64,000 bases of DNA from Tanypteryx hageni (lineage: Eukaryota; Arthropoda; Insecta; Odonata; Petaluridae): positions 107,875,172-107,939,171 of the forward strand of contig CM054115.1 in assembly GCA_028673005.1 (NCBI GenBank). Direction: 5' to 3'. The translations under genes and the position numbers were made by a program. Positions 10,760 through 21,640 of this stretch are shown piece by piece; position 1 is the first letter of the stretch, and every line of letters starts with the position of its first letter. The notes under the pieces are model-generated. The model searched no databases and was not told the DNA's origin. It saw nothing but the letters and a program-made list of their open reading frames with translations.

Positions 10760-10950
10760 AGACATAGGAAACAGTAAGAGAAAGGGAGAGAGGAAGAGAG
10801 GAAGACTGAGGGATAGAGATGGTGAGAGAGGGATAGGAAGGGAGAGGGAGGAAGAGAGAGGGAGAACGAGAGGGATATGTAGGGAAAGAGAGAGAGATAG
10901 AGAAAAAGAGAAAGAAAGGGAGATTCGACGGAAAGAAAAAAAGTGAGATA
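10760..10950. repeat. polypurine array
   Basis: GAGAGGGA-type purine tract on the plus strand. Long minus-strand Ser/Leu/Phe-rich frames here are artefacts. Confidence 0.93.
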
Positions 10951-11195
10951 GTGAGTGAATGAAGGAGATTTCCACGGTTGCTACGCAACAAACAGTCGAA
11001 AGCGGTTTGGTCCCGTTTTCCTTTATGAACCAGAAATTTGAAAGCAAAATACGAAAGCGCCACGAGATTCGCATTCCGGGATGACGAAGCTCTTCACACT
11101 TCTCGGACCCAATTTGTGGTAACACGAGTTTATTTGATCCATAATCGCCCCGCGACTAGAAGATCGACTTTCAATGTGTCCTGTGTTCCTATTAT

Positions 11196-11360
11196 AAATG
11201 GACGAATAGTAACTATTCGTTACTTAAATACTCGTTACTGCCTAAAAACCGAGATAACGAGGCTCCACGGGAGCGATTTTCATAAACATAATAACGATTA
11301 ATAATTAACGAATTAAAAGTTACGAGTATTTAGTTGAAAAGTAACATCGTTACAGTTACT
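11196..11360. repeat. inverted-repeat region (GTTACTTAAATACTCGTTAC)
   Basis: GTTACTTAAATACTCGTTAC (about 11219) is mirrored by GTTACGAGTATTTAGTTG and AAAAGTAAC (about 11316-11344), with further GTAACTATTCGTTAC palindromes nearby. Alternating GTAAC/ACTCG subterminal blocks are known at the ends of some hAT elements, so this may be a decayed miniature element. No target duplication was established. Confidence 0.4.
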
Positions 11361-13375
11361 CGAAATAATGAAAATGCACATATCTAGTCCTATATGTCTT
11401 TTCGATCGAAATTTCTACCGGAATCTTTTTCTTAGTTCCTCCTCGAGTCGCTCTGCTTCGAAGATTATGAGAAAGATAAGGACGGGCTGGCAAACATTTG
11501 TTTTTAAAAGATCACATATATCTTAATTTCTTCACAGTTATCGAGACTTCAGTTTTAAATGTCTCCAAGGTGACTCATCTTCATTATTCGAGCCAGTTCT
11601 GATGTTTATCGGTCATTCGGCACTCTCGTCAAATCACGGTTTCTCGTTCCACTCGCCTCCGTTAGGATTCAATGCGGACCATTTTCGCTTTTGCGAAGGT
11701 CGAGTGAGGCATCTGGAATAACGAGGGAAACAAGGGAATCTGAATCGCATACAAAAACATAATTCAGAGGAAGCGTGAAACGAGGTTGGAAGGGGAGGGA
11801 GGGAGAGCGTGGTGCCACCTGGCATCCAATCGCAGGACAGCGGAGGAAAAATGGCATCCCAATAGATATAAAGTGTGATTGCTTGTTTTACTCATTCCGC
11901 TTGTTTGGCGCAACTAATCATCATTCGCTATTCATTGGAATTATATCGAAACAAATTTACGCCGTCGCACATGGAAAGGTATTTTAGTGCCATTCCCGGC
12001 AGAGGGCGCGAAATAGCCGAATAAACGAATAATCATTAATATTCTTCGCGCCCTTCTGGTGGAGCGACACCCGAAAATGCTTTCGGTCTCTCCGATCGAT
12101 CCCACTTACTCGATTCGTCGGATAGGGGTTTTTTCGCGTGCTATCCATGCGTTCTCCCTTCGTGGTAACTCCGTGGGGATTCCAGTGAGAACTCTGAGAG
12201 GATTCTGGGTGGGATCGATCTCTTGGGTAGGGCGGGAGGACTCCTCCTTGGAGAGATCGTTCGTGCACTGCGCCTTCTATTCTTCAGACCCGAACCGACA
12301 GTCCATCTTTCGACACTTTTATTCGACGTCCATCCTCCAAATGTTCCAATAATCGCTTGTTTACCTGCTGCGTAAATCTTCGTGAGGAGAAGTTGAAGGC
12401 CGCATGAGAACGCTTTTCCGGTCACTGTTGACCTTGGCCTAGATTCCGCTTCGCGGCGTTCCTCGGTCGGGCGACAAATGCGGAAATGACTAAGTAAGTC
12501 TATGGCGTGGGTGACGTTGCTCGCGTTTGACAGCGTTTTCCGAACTATATTTAGCTATGCCTCTTTTTAAGCTTCTTTTCCGATGCCACATTCGATCATT
12601 ATCAGAAAACGACGCTAGTAATTACTTCATCAGCGACGAAATTACTCATACACGTATGTGCCGCAGTTTTTAAATTTAAACTTACGACTCGGATTTGGAG
12701 GCTCATGCTTGACTGGGAAAAAATATATGGTGTATTTGGTTATTGCGTGGCAGATATATAGCGCCAAGATAGAGACCGAACCGTATCCGCTTACTTTTAA
12801 GAGGTGAGCACGGAGAAAAATGAAAATTTAATATCAAAATAAGCTTCTCTTTTTTCCCATTTGTCCTCTCATCCATCCTCATAGTTTTATAGTCCGTGTT
12901 TTCTATTTTATATATACCTGGAAATGGTACATGGAGTCTTGCGTCGTAAGCTGTGCTTTGAAATACTGCGAGTTTTGTGTGATGATTAGTTGTGGAATAC
13001 CACATATATTCAATATTAGAATGTTTAATATTGCCTTTTTGTTCTCTTATTTAATGCGGTGACAAATATATGAAATATGACACACCATATGAACTCGAAG
13101 GTTAGAATTTATGAGAGCATAATGCACATTGCACAGCTAGGAATTTAATTTAATGGCGGATATTTGAAATGTGTTTCCACTTCCGTCCTTCCGAGGACCG
13201 TGGGACGCGGTCCCCCTTTTGGAAACCGCTACCGGACTCTATGAAGTCGCTGTGACGCTCTTCGACGCCAAATTTGTCTCATCATCTCCGACTCTACTTC
13301 TACATTCAGAGCATCGAATATGCAAAATTCGATCTCTTCCACTTTACATTCGGATCTTTTAAGTAAAAAATTATG
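11361..13375. other. unassigned stretch with a GC- and CpG-richer block
   Basis: 11600-12500 is less AT-rich, holds many CG dinucleotides and has frames of 94-97 codons open on both strands. None resembles a known domain. A regulatory or untranslated role is possible but unsupported. The remainder (12500-13375) is ordinary AT-rich sequence. Confidence 0.4.
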
Positions 13376-14369
13376 ACTTTTATATATCTATATAAAATAT
13401 GTAAAATAAATACTATATTTACATATAATTATAAATATATTTATAAATATATTACATATATATATTTATGAAATAAATAAGAAATAAATAACATGGTATA
13501 GTAATATCGGAAGAAAATATTCGAGCTACAGTAATCGTTTGTTCATGAAAAGCTAAACTGATAGGATGTACGTATATACGTCAGCGGGACCGTTTGAGCT
13601 GCCGTTTTGTGTACAAATTCTCGGATAAAAAGGCTCCACTCACTACGGCAGGCTCATATGCTATTCGCCATGTTTACAGCGTAGAATACGTTCTGCAGAA
13701 AGATTGATGCGTTCATTATACTCTTTTAACGGGAAAATTTTAGACGAGTTGTCACCGCTTACATTTAAGTGAATGTGTGAACGAATGAAGAGCATTGCTG
13801 TTTATATACCAAATTATACAAAGACAAGGTCAACTGGAAGAATAATCGATAACAAGACTATAAAGCACAAAGAGAAACATTCTCGCCAGCTTGGAAGAAC
13901 TTAGTTTGCAATATAAACACAAATCACATTCCGTGAAATAGCGCCTCGGAAAGGCTTTCCGATAGCGACAACGCTGGAGATAGTGTATGTGTCGCCAGCG
14001 CCATCCTCTTCCTCGTGAAGGAATAAGTCGCTGGAAATACAGAATGAATCGTTTGTATGGAGATTTAGTTATGAATGCTCTCAGAAAGAGCGGCATTTAC
14101 ATCTCGCGGTGGCGCCTCGTGCATTAGGCAGGACCCCGATGACCCCGATCAAAGAGTAGGCGACTGCGTTTATCTGCTTCGAAGGGGTCACTGATAGGCC
14201 AGAAAGAATCGGTCGTTCACTTTCGCTTTCAAATTTAATAATCCAGTGGTGTGGAAAGAGTTTTCATTTTTATACATATTGAGTTTTAAAATGAACGATG
14301 GAAAAAAACCGGACGGCTCTAAAGGTGTTTCTTTTTCTTTAACGGCCTCGTAAACCTACAAGAGGAAAT
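13376..14369. other. unassigned, begins with AT-only stretch
   Basis: 13376-13490 is nearly pure A/T with ATATAT and TTTATAAATATA pieces. The remainder has no recognised feature. Confidence 0.45.
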
Positions 14370-14640
14370 ACTTCCACGCCCTTTCTTGCTTGCCTCATTC
14401 TCTCCACTCCCTCCACACCTCCCTCCACTCCTCCCCCTCCACTCTATTCCTTACACTCCTTCCCCTCCACTCCCCCTCCACTCCTCCCCCTCCACTCCTC
14501 CCCCTCCACTCCTCCCCCTCCACTCCTCCCCCTCCACTCCTCCCACTCCACTCCTCTCCCTCCACACCTCATCACATTTGTCTCCACTACCTTCGCCTCA
14601 CCCCCTCTCCCTCCAAAACATTTCTCCATCCCTTAAAACC
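14370..14640. repeat. pyrimidine minisatellite, 14-bp unit
   Basis: CTCCACTCCTCCCC (14 bp) is iterated about six times at 14473-14550 inside a longer C/T tract. Open frames over it are low-complexity. Confidence 0.95.
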
Positions 14641-14774
14641 CGGCCTTTGGGCATCTCCCGGTGGTTCTCAGTCAGTGCTAGGCAAGTATTAATAAGCCCT
14701 ACGAGACGACAGATGTTCGGCCTCTCTCCTCTCTCCCTACACCTTCATTCCCTTGTTTCTTAATTGCCGAGCAA

Positions 14775-15005
14775 CCGCGTTACTCTCTCCCTGCCTCCCT
14801 TTCTTTCTCACTCCCTCTTCTCTCCCCTCTTTCCCCTCTCTCTCCCTCTCTCCCTTTCACTTCCTCTCCCTCTCTCCCTTTCACTTCCTCTCCCTCTCTC
14901 CCTTTCACTTCCTCTCTCTTCTTCTCTCTCCCTTTCTCTCTCCCTCTCTCTCTTTCTCCCTCTCCCCCTCTCTCCCTCTCTTTGTTCTCCTCTCTCTTGA
15001 GGGTT
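14775..15005. repeat. polypyrimidine array with 24-bp unit
   Basis: CTCCCTTTCACTTCCTCT forms the core of a 24-bp unit repeated three times at about 14848-14925, followed by irregular (CTCT)n to about 15000. Confidence 0.95.
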
Positions 15006-15070
15006 AGATGGAAGACCGGACTTCCTAGTCTCAATCTCGCCCCAAATAAAGACCATATCTAATCTAATCT
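15006..15070 (+). mobile_element. LINE/SINE 3' tail, plus strand
   Basis: AAATAAAGACCATATCTAAT, continuing as (CTAAT)n to about 15069, is the plus-strand equivalent of the endings at 10449 and 40308. It sits between two polypyrimidine arrays, and its AATCTAATCT tail runs straight into TTCCTCACTCTCC. Only the terminal ~60 bp can be defined. Confidence 0.6.
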
Positions 15071-15345
15071 TCCTCACTCTCCTTTCTCCCTCTCCTTTCC
15101 CCTTTCTCCCTCCCTCCATATCTCCTTTTATGCCTCTTATTTCCTCCCTCCACCTTCTTTGGACCACTAACTCCATTTCTTTTACAATTTCTTCCCTTCC
15201 TCTCCTTTTGTCTCCAGTTCGCCTGGATGAGGAAGTTTTTTCTCTTCTTATCCTCTTCTTCTCTCTCCTCTCCCATATCTCCCTTTCCACTCATTTCTCT
15301 CCCCTCCTTCCCTCACTCTCCCTCCATCATCTTCCTCCTTGCGCG
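15071..15345. repeat. polypyrimidine-rich tract
   Basis: C/T-rich, less regular than its neighbours, with interruptions at 15130-15240. Confidence 0.8.
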
Positions 15346-16035
15346 CATCCGCTGTCGAAAGTACCTCACCAAATATGATCTAGACCGTTTAGATTTCCTT
15401 TATTTACCGCCGATGAGCAATGCAGCCGAAGTAAACGATCGATTCTTCATAAAATTCTTCCTCGAGCGTACTGTTTTTAAACCTTTTTCTTCAAGTATCT
15501 GTTCGATATCCACCGAACCTATTGATCTTGGTGACATTCTATTAACATAATTTTCATATTTAAGCTAATGGTGCTAAACATTGTGCTAAAGAGATCGGTT
15601 TTCACAAATATTTATAATTTTCGCTATTTTCTTCAATTTATATTCTCATGCCTAATTCTACAATTAAATAGGCAAAATTGATAAACTTGAAATAAAGAAT
15701 GGAAAAGATCGACCTGACTAAATCAACTATTATTCTAAAAAATTCCTCTCTATTTATATAACGCATTCTCTCCGACATTTTGATAAATTCTGCCTTGAAT
15801 GTCTATCGTTATCTCGATTAGCGGAGTGGAGTTGCTTGGAGAGAACATGGGACAAATAAGAGAGACCAAACAATCCACGGTTGCGGCGGCAGCGCCTCCG
15901 AAGGTGTTCCATTCGGGTCCAGCGCATCCTTACAATCACGCACACACTCGCTGGACATTTTCCCTCTCTTCGTTTTATGATTCCCAGGCGACGATTCTTC
16001 CGCTACCCACAGTGCAATCGCCTCCTCCAACTCTC
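15346..16035. other. unassigned stretch
   Basis: Mixed composition, no recognised feature. The 178-codon frame that starts at 15799 owes its length to the downstream pyrimidine tract. Confidence 0.4.
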
Positions 16036-16215
16036 CATTCATATCTGTCACTCGTTCTCTATCTCTCTCTCTCTCCCCCTCCACCTCTCGCCCCTCCACC
16101 TCTCGCCCCTCTCATCTCTCCCCACCACCCTTTCCCCTCTCATCTCTCCCCACCACCCTTTCCCCTCTCTCCCTCTTCACCCTCTCTACTATTTTACTTC
16201 TCTCCCAACCCTTCT
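16036..16215. repeat. polypyrimidine array
   Basis: CTCTCTCCCC-type tract with a duplicated CCTCTCATCTCTCCCCACCA block at about 16107 and 16136. Confidence 0.93.
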
Positions 16216-16404
16216 CGCTTCCTATTATTTTTAAATGGAAGAATTTCGTCGATTTTCCAACTCCTTCACTCTTTTTTCAAGAAATGGATGCCTTCTCGGA
16301 CTCTAGGGATTGGCGGCATCTCCTCCTTCGGATGACCTCCAACCACGGTTTCTGTATCCGCTCGCCGACGCCACTCGTCGGTCCAACCCTGAAAGCGATG
16401 ACGG

Positions 16405-16800
16405 CGACCGTTCTCTCCCTCCATCTTTCCCTCCCTCCCTCTTTATCTCTCTCCTTTCCTCTCTCCTTCCCCCCTTTATCTCTCGCCATCCCTACCTCTC
16501 TCCCTCCCTCCCTCTCTCCCTTCCTTTCTCCCTCCCTCTCTCCTTCCCTCCCTCTCTCCCTCCCATCCTCTCTCCCTCCTCCCCCCTTTGTATCTTTTCC
16601 TCCCTATCTCTCCACCTTTATCTCTCTTCCCTACCTCTCCCCCTCCCTACCTCTCCCCCTCCCAACTTCTCCCCCTCACTACCTCTCCCCCTCCCTACCT
16701 CTCCCCCTCCCTAACTCTCCCCCCTCCCTACCTCTCCCCCTGCCTACCTCTCCCCCTGCCTACCTCTCCCCCTGCCTGCCTCTCCACCTCTCTCCCTTCT
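16405..16800. repeat. polypyrimidine array with 14-bp unit
   Basis: The right half iterates CTCCCCCTCCCTAC (14 bp) with TGCCTAC variants at about 16625-16785. The long Ser/Leu/Pro-rich frames are artefacts. Confidence 0.95.
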
Positions 16801-16984
16801 CGATCCTTAAGAGAACCTTACCCTTTTCTTCTCCTTCGAGATATCTCAGTGTGTCTTCTCGTGCATTTCTGCAATTAGATGCGCATTTCTACGGATTCTT
16901 CGGAAATTCTTTTCTTTGGTCGAGCGTTCTCCGAAGAACCCGTTTCGGTAGCAAGTGGTTGTTTACGGCCGCGGCAGTATTCGA

Positions 16985-17050
16985 ACTAGAGACTCCGAGG
17001 CGAGACTCGAACTAGGGAACGTCTGTGATCGGAAGGTGACCGCATTTTGA
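16985..17050 (-). mobile_element. possible tRNA-like B-box region
   Basis: The minus strand reads GCGGTCACCTTCCGATCACA, then AGTTCGAGTCTCGCCTCGG, which looks like the anticodon-to-T arm of a tRNA-derived SINE. The A box is not convincing. Confidence 0.3.
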
Positions 17051-17070
17051 ATCATCGTTGGTCAATTCGA

Positions 17071-17500
17071 AGATTAAGAGGGAAGGAGGGAGGGAAAGAG
17101 GGAGGGAGGGAATGGGGGAGGGAGAGGGAGAGTGGAAGAGGGAGACTGAGAAAGTAAATCACTAGCAGCAACGCCAGAGGATATGTCCAAGGGGAGAAAG
17201 TGGTGGGAGGAGTGGCGGGGAGAGGTTTGGCTGAGAAAGGAGCGGTGCGAGGAAGGAGTGGCGAGGTGATGGGGTGGCGGGGGAGGAGTGGCGTGCGAAA
17301 GAAATAAAGCAAAAGAGGTTGTGAAATAGAGAGGAACGGGTCGAAGGGAATTGGGAGGAGAGGGTGGAGGGGGAGGGTTGGGGTGGGGGAAAGAAAGCGG
17401 GTCGAAGGGAAATGTGGAGTGAGTGAAGTGGCAGAAGAGGGGTGGAGTGGGAGCGGAGTGGAGTGACAGAGGGAGTTGGAAGGGAGAAAGGTCCTCCAGA
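17071..17500. repeat. polypurine array
   Basis: G/A-rich on the plus strand, only 270 bp from a pyrimidine array of similar length on the same strand (16405-16800), so strand asymmetry flips here. Units such as GAGTGGCGGGGGAGGAGTGG recur loosely. Confidence 0.9.
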
Positions 17501-18020
17501 TGGGAGTGTGAGGGATTAAGCACAGAATTGAGTGAGAAGCTGAATGGAGTGAGTGCACGGGTGCGACTCTTTGGAGGAAGATGGTGGAGGGCGTGCTCGG
17601 AATGGAAACGGTTGAATGTTAAATCGAGATTTGATGTGTTTATTTTTGCAGAGCACAAATCCATTACTGCGAAATACGGTTTGCGAGAACACCTCCAAAG
17701 CGAAGAAGCGGCTTGCTCTTTCTTTAATAAATTTAAAATTTCACTTTCCATGTGTTTCATTAATCGCGCGGCGATCGAGGCGTTGATATGTATGCGAAAG
17801 AAGTGTTCGTTGTTCATTCGAGAGAGATAAACACACCAAGAAAAATGTTTTTCGTATCTAACGCATCGTCGCATTCACATAATGAAGTTAAAAAATCATA
17901 TAGATGTTTTAATTTACGTGAAATATGAAATATAGATACATAATTACAAGAAAATGAGGGAAAATAAGAAGTTGAGTGTTTGAAATATCGAGGAAAACAG
18001 AGAAAGGAGTGAGTGATATA
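17501..18020. other. unassigned stretch
   Basis: A plus-strand frame runs through to 17830 and a longer minus-strand one begins here. Neither shows a domain, and both derive much of their length from the adjoining purine tract. Confidence 0.4.
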
Positions 18021-18265
18021 AATAGACCCGAGGGAAGAGAGAGAGAGAGAGGGGGGGGGGGAATGATATTAGAAATACAAAAATTTTAATATAGAGCGAG
18101 AATGAAGCTGGGCCGATCCCTATTCCGAAAAACCCTTTCTTATTCGTAAGAGGAGAATGAATAGGATTGAAAAGGACGAGAGGGGGGAAGAGGGGTTTGG
18201 GATGTGGAGTAGGGGGGTGGGGAGGGATGAAGGTGCTGTGGATTGGGGGAGAGAGAGGAGGAAGT
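18021..18265. repeat. interrupted polypurine tract
   Basis: (GA)n passing into G10 at 18028-18061, then unique sequence, then GAGGGGGGAAGAGGGG-type sequence at 18178-18262. Confidence 0.85.
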
Positions 18266-18800
18266 TTTCTGATCAAATGAGAATTAGGGATTGGCGAGAG
18301 AGTTTTGTGGGGAATAATCTGTGAGAAATCCTTGATCCTTTATTCCCTGCAATAAAATTTTCGTTACTGATAAATTAATCTGAAAACTACGATTTGAAGA
18401 GTTTTTTATATTACTGAATATTGTCAAATATTTAAATTTAAAGTTACAGCGGACGCCTATCATTTGAGAAAAGAAAAATGGCGAAGAAAATTATTATTCG
18501 GGCAAATAAATAAAAATTTTTATCAATGGTTATTTCTTATTTTTAATCCTCACGAATTACTCCACCTTATCCTATTTGACTAAGCAACCGCTATAACGGC
18601 AGGCCAAACTTGCTTACTCTCGGAGTCGCATTCGATAATCTTCAGAAATTCGAGAGCCGCATGACACATTCTGTGCTTATAAATTTACGAACGATAAAAC
18701 ATAATCTTGATCCGTAGCAATTCAGATATAATACATAAATGCCCATTAAAGCATCCCCAAGTCACACTACGTCATTGTGTGTGTGTGTGTATAAGATTAC
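18266..18800. other. unassigned stretch
   Basis: AT-rich. A (GT)n tract of about 14 bp lies at 18776-18790 beside the Tigger end. Confidence 0.45.
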
Positions 18801-19885
18801 AGTAAACTCTTGCCGTTCACGGTTTTGATGATTCGCGGTTCATTTATTGTGACCAAATCTTGCCATTCGCGACGCAGGCCCGCGATCTTGAAAAATGCCT
18901 CCTCACTGACAGAAGGATTTCCAAAATTTTCTTCATTAATTCAAAGACATCTTTGGCAGATACATTCGAATGGAATCCCATTTATATGAACGTAATTGAA
19001 GAAAAGGAAATATGTTCGAGCAAGTATTCAACGCGGGAGAGACCGAGTTATTCTGGAAAAGAACGCGATCCAGAACTTGTGCATACCTGCCGCAGTGCCA
19101 TATTCGCTTCGCTATTCTAACCATTGTTAAAATGCAACTTTTAAGATATAAATTCAGACGGAATGTTATTCTTATTAAAAAATTTCAAATATTAATTACT
19201 TCTTAACTAGAACACTTTCATGAACTTTTGGGACAACATTCCGCTTTACCGTACCGAGTTTCAGATTTGTCTTCCAGCTGCAAATTGATCAACCCTCAAG
19301 CGTGACAAAAAGAAAAAAAGAAGGTTCGACAGCTTTAATTGCAATGTATTGGGATAATGGGTTAACTTTTCTCGGCCGTACTTACACTTAAATGAACAGA
19401 AAATGTAGGCGCTGTAGGCTGACAAAAGGTGACTTCTAAACAAAAAAAGAGAATTTTTTGCTTACCCCGGTCCCTAACTTCAGGCGTCGTAGGCGAACGG
19501 CCGGCTGTCTGAATCGAGGCGCTGTAACGCAAGAGAGGGTCAATTATGTTGTATTTTAAATTTATTCGGACGGTTTACAACTATCTGCTGCCACCTTTCA
19601 CACATACGTCATGCGACCAAGCTTCAGAGACAAGTTTCCTTCGTTTCTACGCAAGTGTTCTCTCTTTTCCGGGGAAATTCGTATAATTTAACAATGTCAT
19701 TCAGCTGTCGGAGGGTAAAGGGGGGCGTCGCAAGGGGCTATCTCCCTTCTGGCGTAAATGAATGGAAATTCCAAGCACCGATATGGACTCAGCGATCCAC
19801 TGACCCCCTCATGTACACCTTATGGCCCACGTGTGTCTCGGTATCTTCTCGAATATAGCGAATCGTGAATAGCCCTCAGCTGTTG
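18801..19885 (+). mobile_element. Tigger/pogo deletion derivative
   Basis: The left end TACAGTAAACTCTTGCCGTT and right end (complement) CAACAGCTGAGGGCTATTCA, followed by CGATTCGC, match the CAGTAAAAC...TTCGCGG style of Tigger termini. The left end abuts a TA dinucleotide. Inside is the transposase relic at 18985-19100. At ~1.08 kb it is far shorter than an autonomous Tigger (about 2-2.5 kb). The right boundary is approximate because it lacks a clear TA. Confidence 0.6.
18985..19100 (+). pseudogene. Tigger DDE transposase fragment
   Basis: Translates as MFEQVFNAGETELFWKRTRS from 19012. This is the VFNADETGLFWKRMPSRT motif that holds the first catalytic aspartate of Tigger/Jerky transposases. 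Here that Asp is Gly and the following Gly is Glu, so the copy is inactive. No second or third catalytic motif was found in the element. Confidence 0.75.
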
Positions 19886-20562
19886 CATCGCTCGTCATCC
19901 ATCGCGATTGTTATCTAGCTGTCGTTGTTAAGTTTAATGAGTGCATTTCCCGCAAAAAGGCGTTTCCACGCCATTTCTACTCAACGTGTGTAAAATAAAG
20001 TCCTAATGTAAATGGACGAATTAAATACGAAACATTAGAGATGTGCGTGAAATGCAAGCATCTTCGCGATCCGCACTCGACGCTTGCAAAGAGGATCTCG
20101 AAGGGAAAAAATAAAATCACGAGTCGAGTGGGTTGGCTGCATTGCTCATACATTTGAGAAAAAGGTGCGTATTAATTTGATGTCAACGGTGGCGTCGAAG
20201 GCAGGCGCCGCGATGACTTTGCCCGAAGGAATCAAATATCTGACGAACTGCGCATCTAATTTATTTTTCCAACCGTCAAAATATGGGACGGCGAATGCTG
20301 TACATCGATCCGTAGCTCGATAATTGGGTTAAAGTTATATGGATTCCCCATTTTTAAATTCAAAATAAACTGTGAGAAAATTTGTATGAGTTTTAACGAA
20401 TTTCGAATAAACAAATTGTCGACTAAACTGTCTTCTGAAATGATTTCATTTGCACAGTATGCGGAAATCATGACTCAAATGTGAATAAATCAATTACTGA
20501 GTCATGAGGTACGTTCTTCGAGGGGTGTGCTGCAATCAATTTCAACTAAAATTGTGTTGATG
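19886..20562. other. unassigned stretch
   Basis: No feature recognised. A 79-codon frame at 20084-20323 shows no family signature. Confidence 0.4.
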
Positions 20563-20838
20563 GCATAAATCAGGGATAGCGAACCATTGACGCCGGTGCC
20601 AACATTGGCACCGACTGAGATTTCGGCTGGGACTAGTGATTACAAGTTTTGTAATATATTAACATCTGGAGTCACTCGATAATTGATAAACATGGGAAAA
20701 CGTTGTCTGGAGGTGACTAAATTAAAGAAACAATATTATCGTGCGCAGATTCGTCATTCCAAGATTTCAGTAACAAAAGGAAGATAATTGAATGTTTGAA
20801 AAAACTTCCACATAGCAGGAATACCGTCAAAGAATGAG

Positions 20839-21103
20839 ATGAAAAAACTGGCTAGTGGGATTTTGAATCAACTGATCAAATGTGAGTGCTTTTCTATTTG
20901 CATAAATGAGACAACTGATGTTACCTCTGAAGAAAGAGTAGCCGTTGTAGTTGGATATTCAACTCATGACTCAATGAAAGAGGAACTGATGAAGTTACTT
21001 GCCCTTTCGGAAGGCGAAGATATTTGTAAAGCAGTTCTTCGATTATTGTCAGTTTGATATTGATAAAACAAAAATTTTGTCAGTTACAACAGTTGGCGCA
21101 CCA
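20839..21103 (+). pseudogene. hAT transposase, 5' part
   Basis: Reads CECFSICINETTDVTSEERV, then a relic of the catalytic core ending KILSVTTVGAP. In Buster-type hAT proteins (the group that gave rise to ZBED5, SCAND3 and GTF2IRD2-like host genes) these regions read SLQLDESTD and SVTTDGAP. Both aspartates that help form the DDE centre are replaced here (Asp to Asn, Asp to Val). A frameshift or stop lies near 21056. The frame breaks after GCGCACCAA, where the LINE enters. Confidence 0.85.
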
Positions 21104-21104
21104 A

Positions 21105-21640
21105 TTTCAGAGTTGGTTAAATATCTAGGATTCACGATTCATCGTGATTTCTTGTAGGTCACCCACATTCGCCGAGTGATAGGTGTCGCTAACAAAAAGT
21201 TGGTCTTTATAGGGAGAATATTTCGAAGTAGCTCTGAAAAAGTAAAGGAATTATGTTATTTATGCTTGGTTCGATCGGAGGTCGAATATGCATTATTTGT
21301 ATGGGATTCTTACGAAAGGAGATGGAAAAGATGCAGCGCAGGGCAGCTAGATTTGTAAAGAAATTATGATATTAAACAAAGCGTAAGATCATTAATATAA
21401 AATCTGAAATGGACTTCGTTAGAGGAACTTAGGCTGCAGGCTAGATTTAAACTGCTGGAATAATATATGTCGGAGGTACTAACGAATGGGATAGTAGATC
21501 TTATCAGAAGCCCGACGTATCTCGGAAGGCAAGACAGCGAGGGTTAGATTCGCGAGATCGATTGTAGGACGTAGCGATATAGAGGATCGTTTTTCCTAGG
21601 ATGATAAGAGAACATAACTAGAGAGCCTGTTACTTGATTC
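21105..21640 (+). pseudogene. LINE ORF2 C-terminal region
   Basis: Conserved order: KYLGFTIHRDFL, VIGVANKKLVFIGRIFR, VKELCYLCLVRSEVEYALFV, WDSYERRWKRCSAGQLDL, RNYDIKQSVRSLI, KWTSLEELRLQARFKLLE, LTNGIVDLIRSPTYL, then REIDCRT and RYRGSFF. These match the post-RT region of CR1/Jockey-like LINEs (KYLGVTI, VRPxLEYA, VWDPY, ETLExRR, YRxSFFPRTI). Stops and frame changes interrupt it throughout. Confidence 0.85.

Noticed and set aside
11984..12425. Overlapping frames of 94-97 codons on both strands
   Set aside because: No recognisable domain, no splice or start evidence, and comparable frames on both strands suggest a composition effect.
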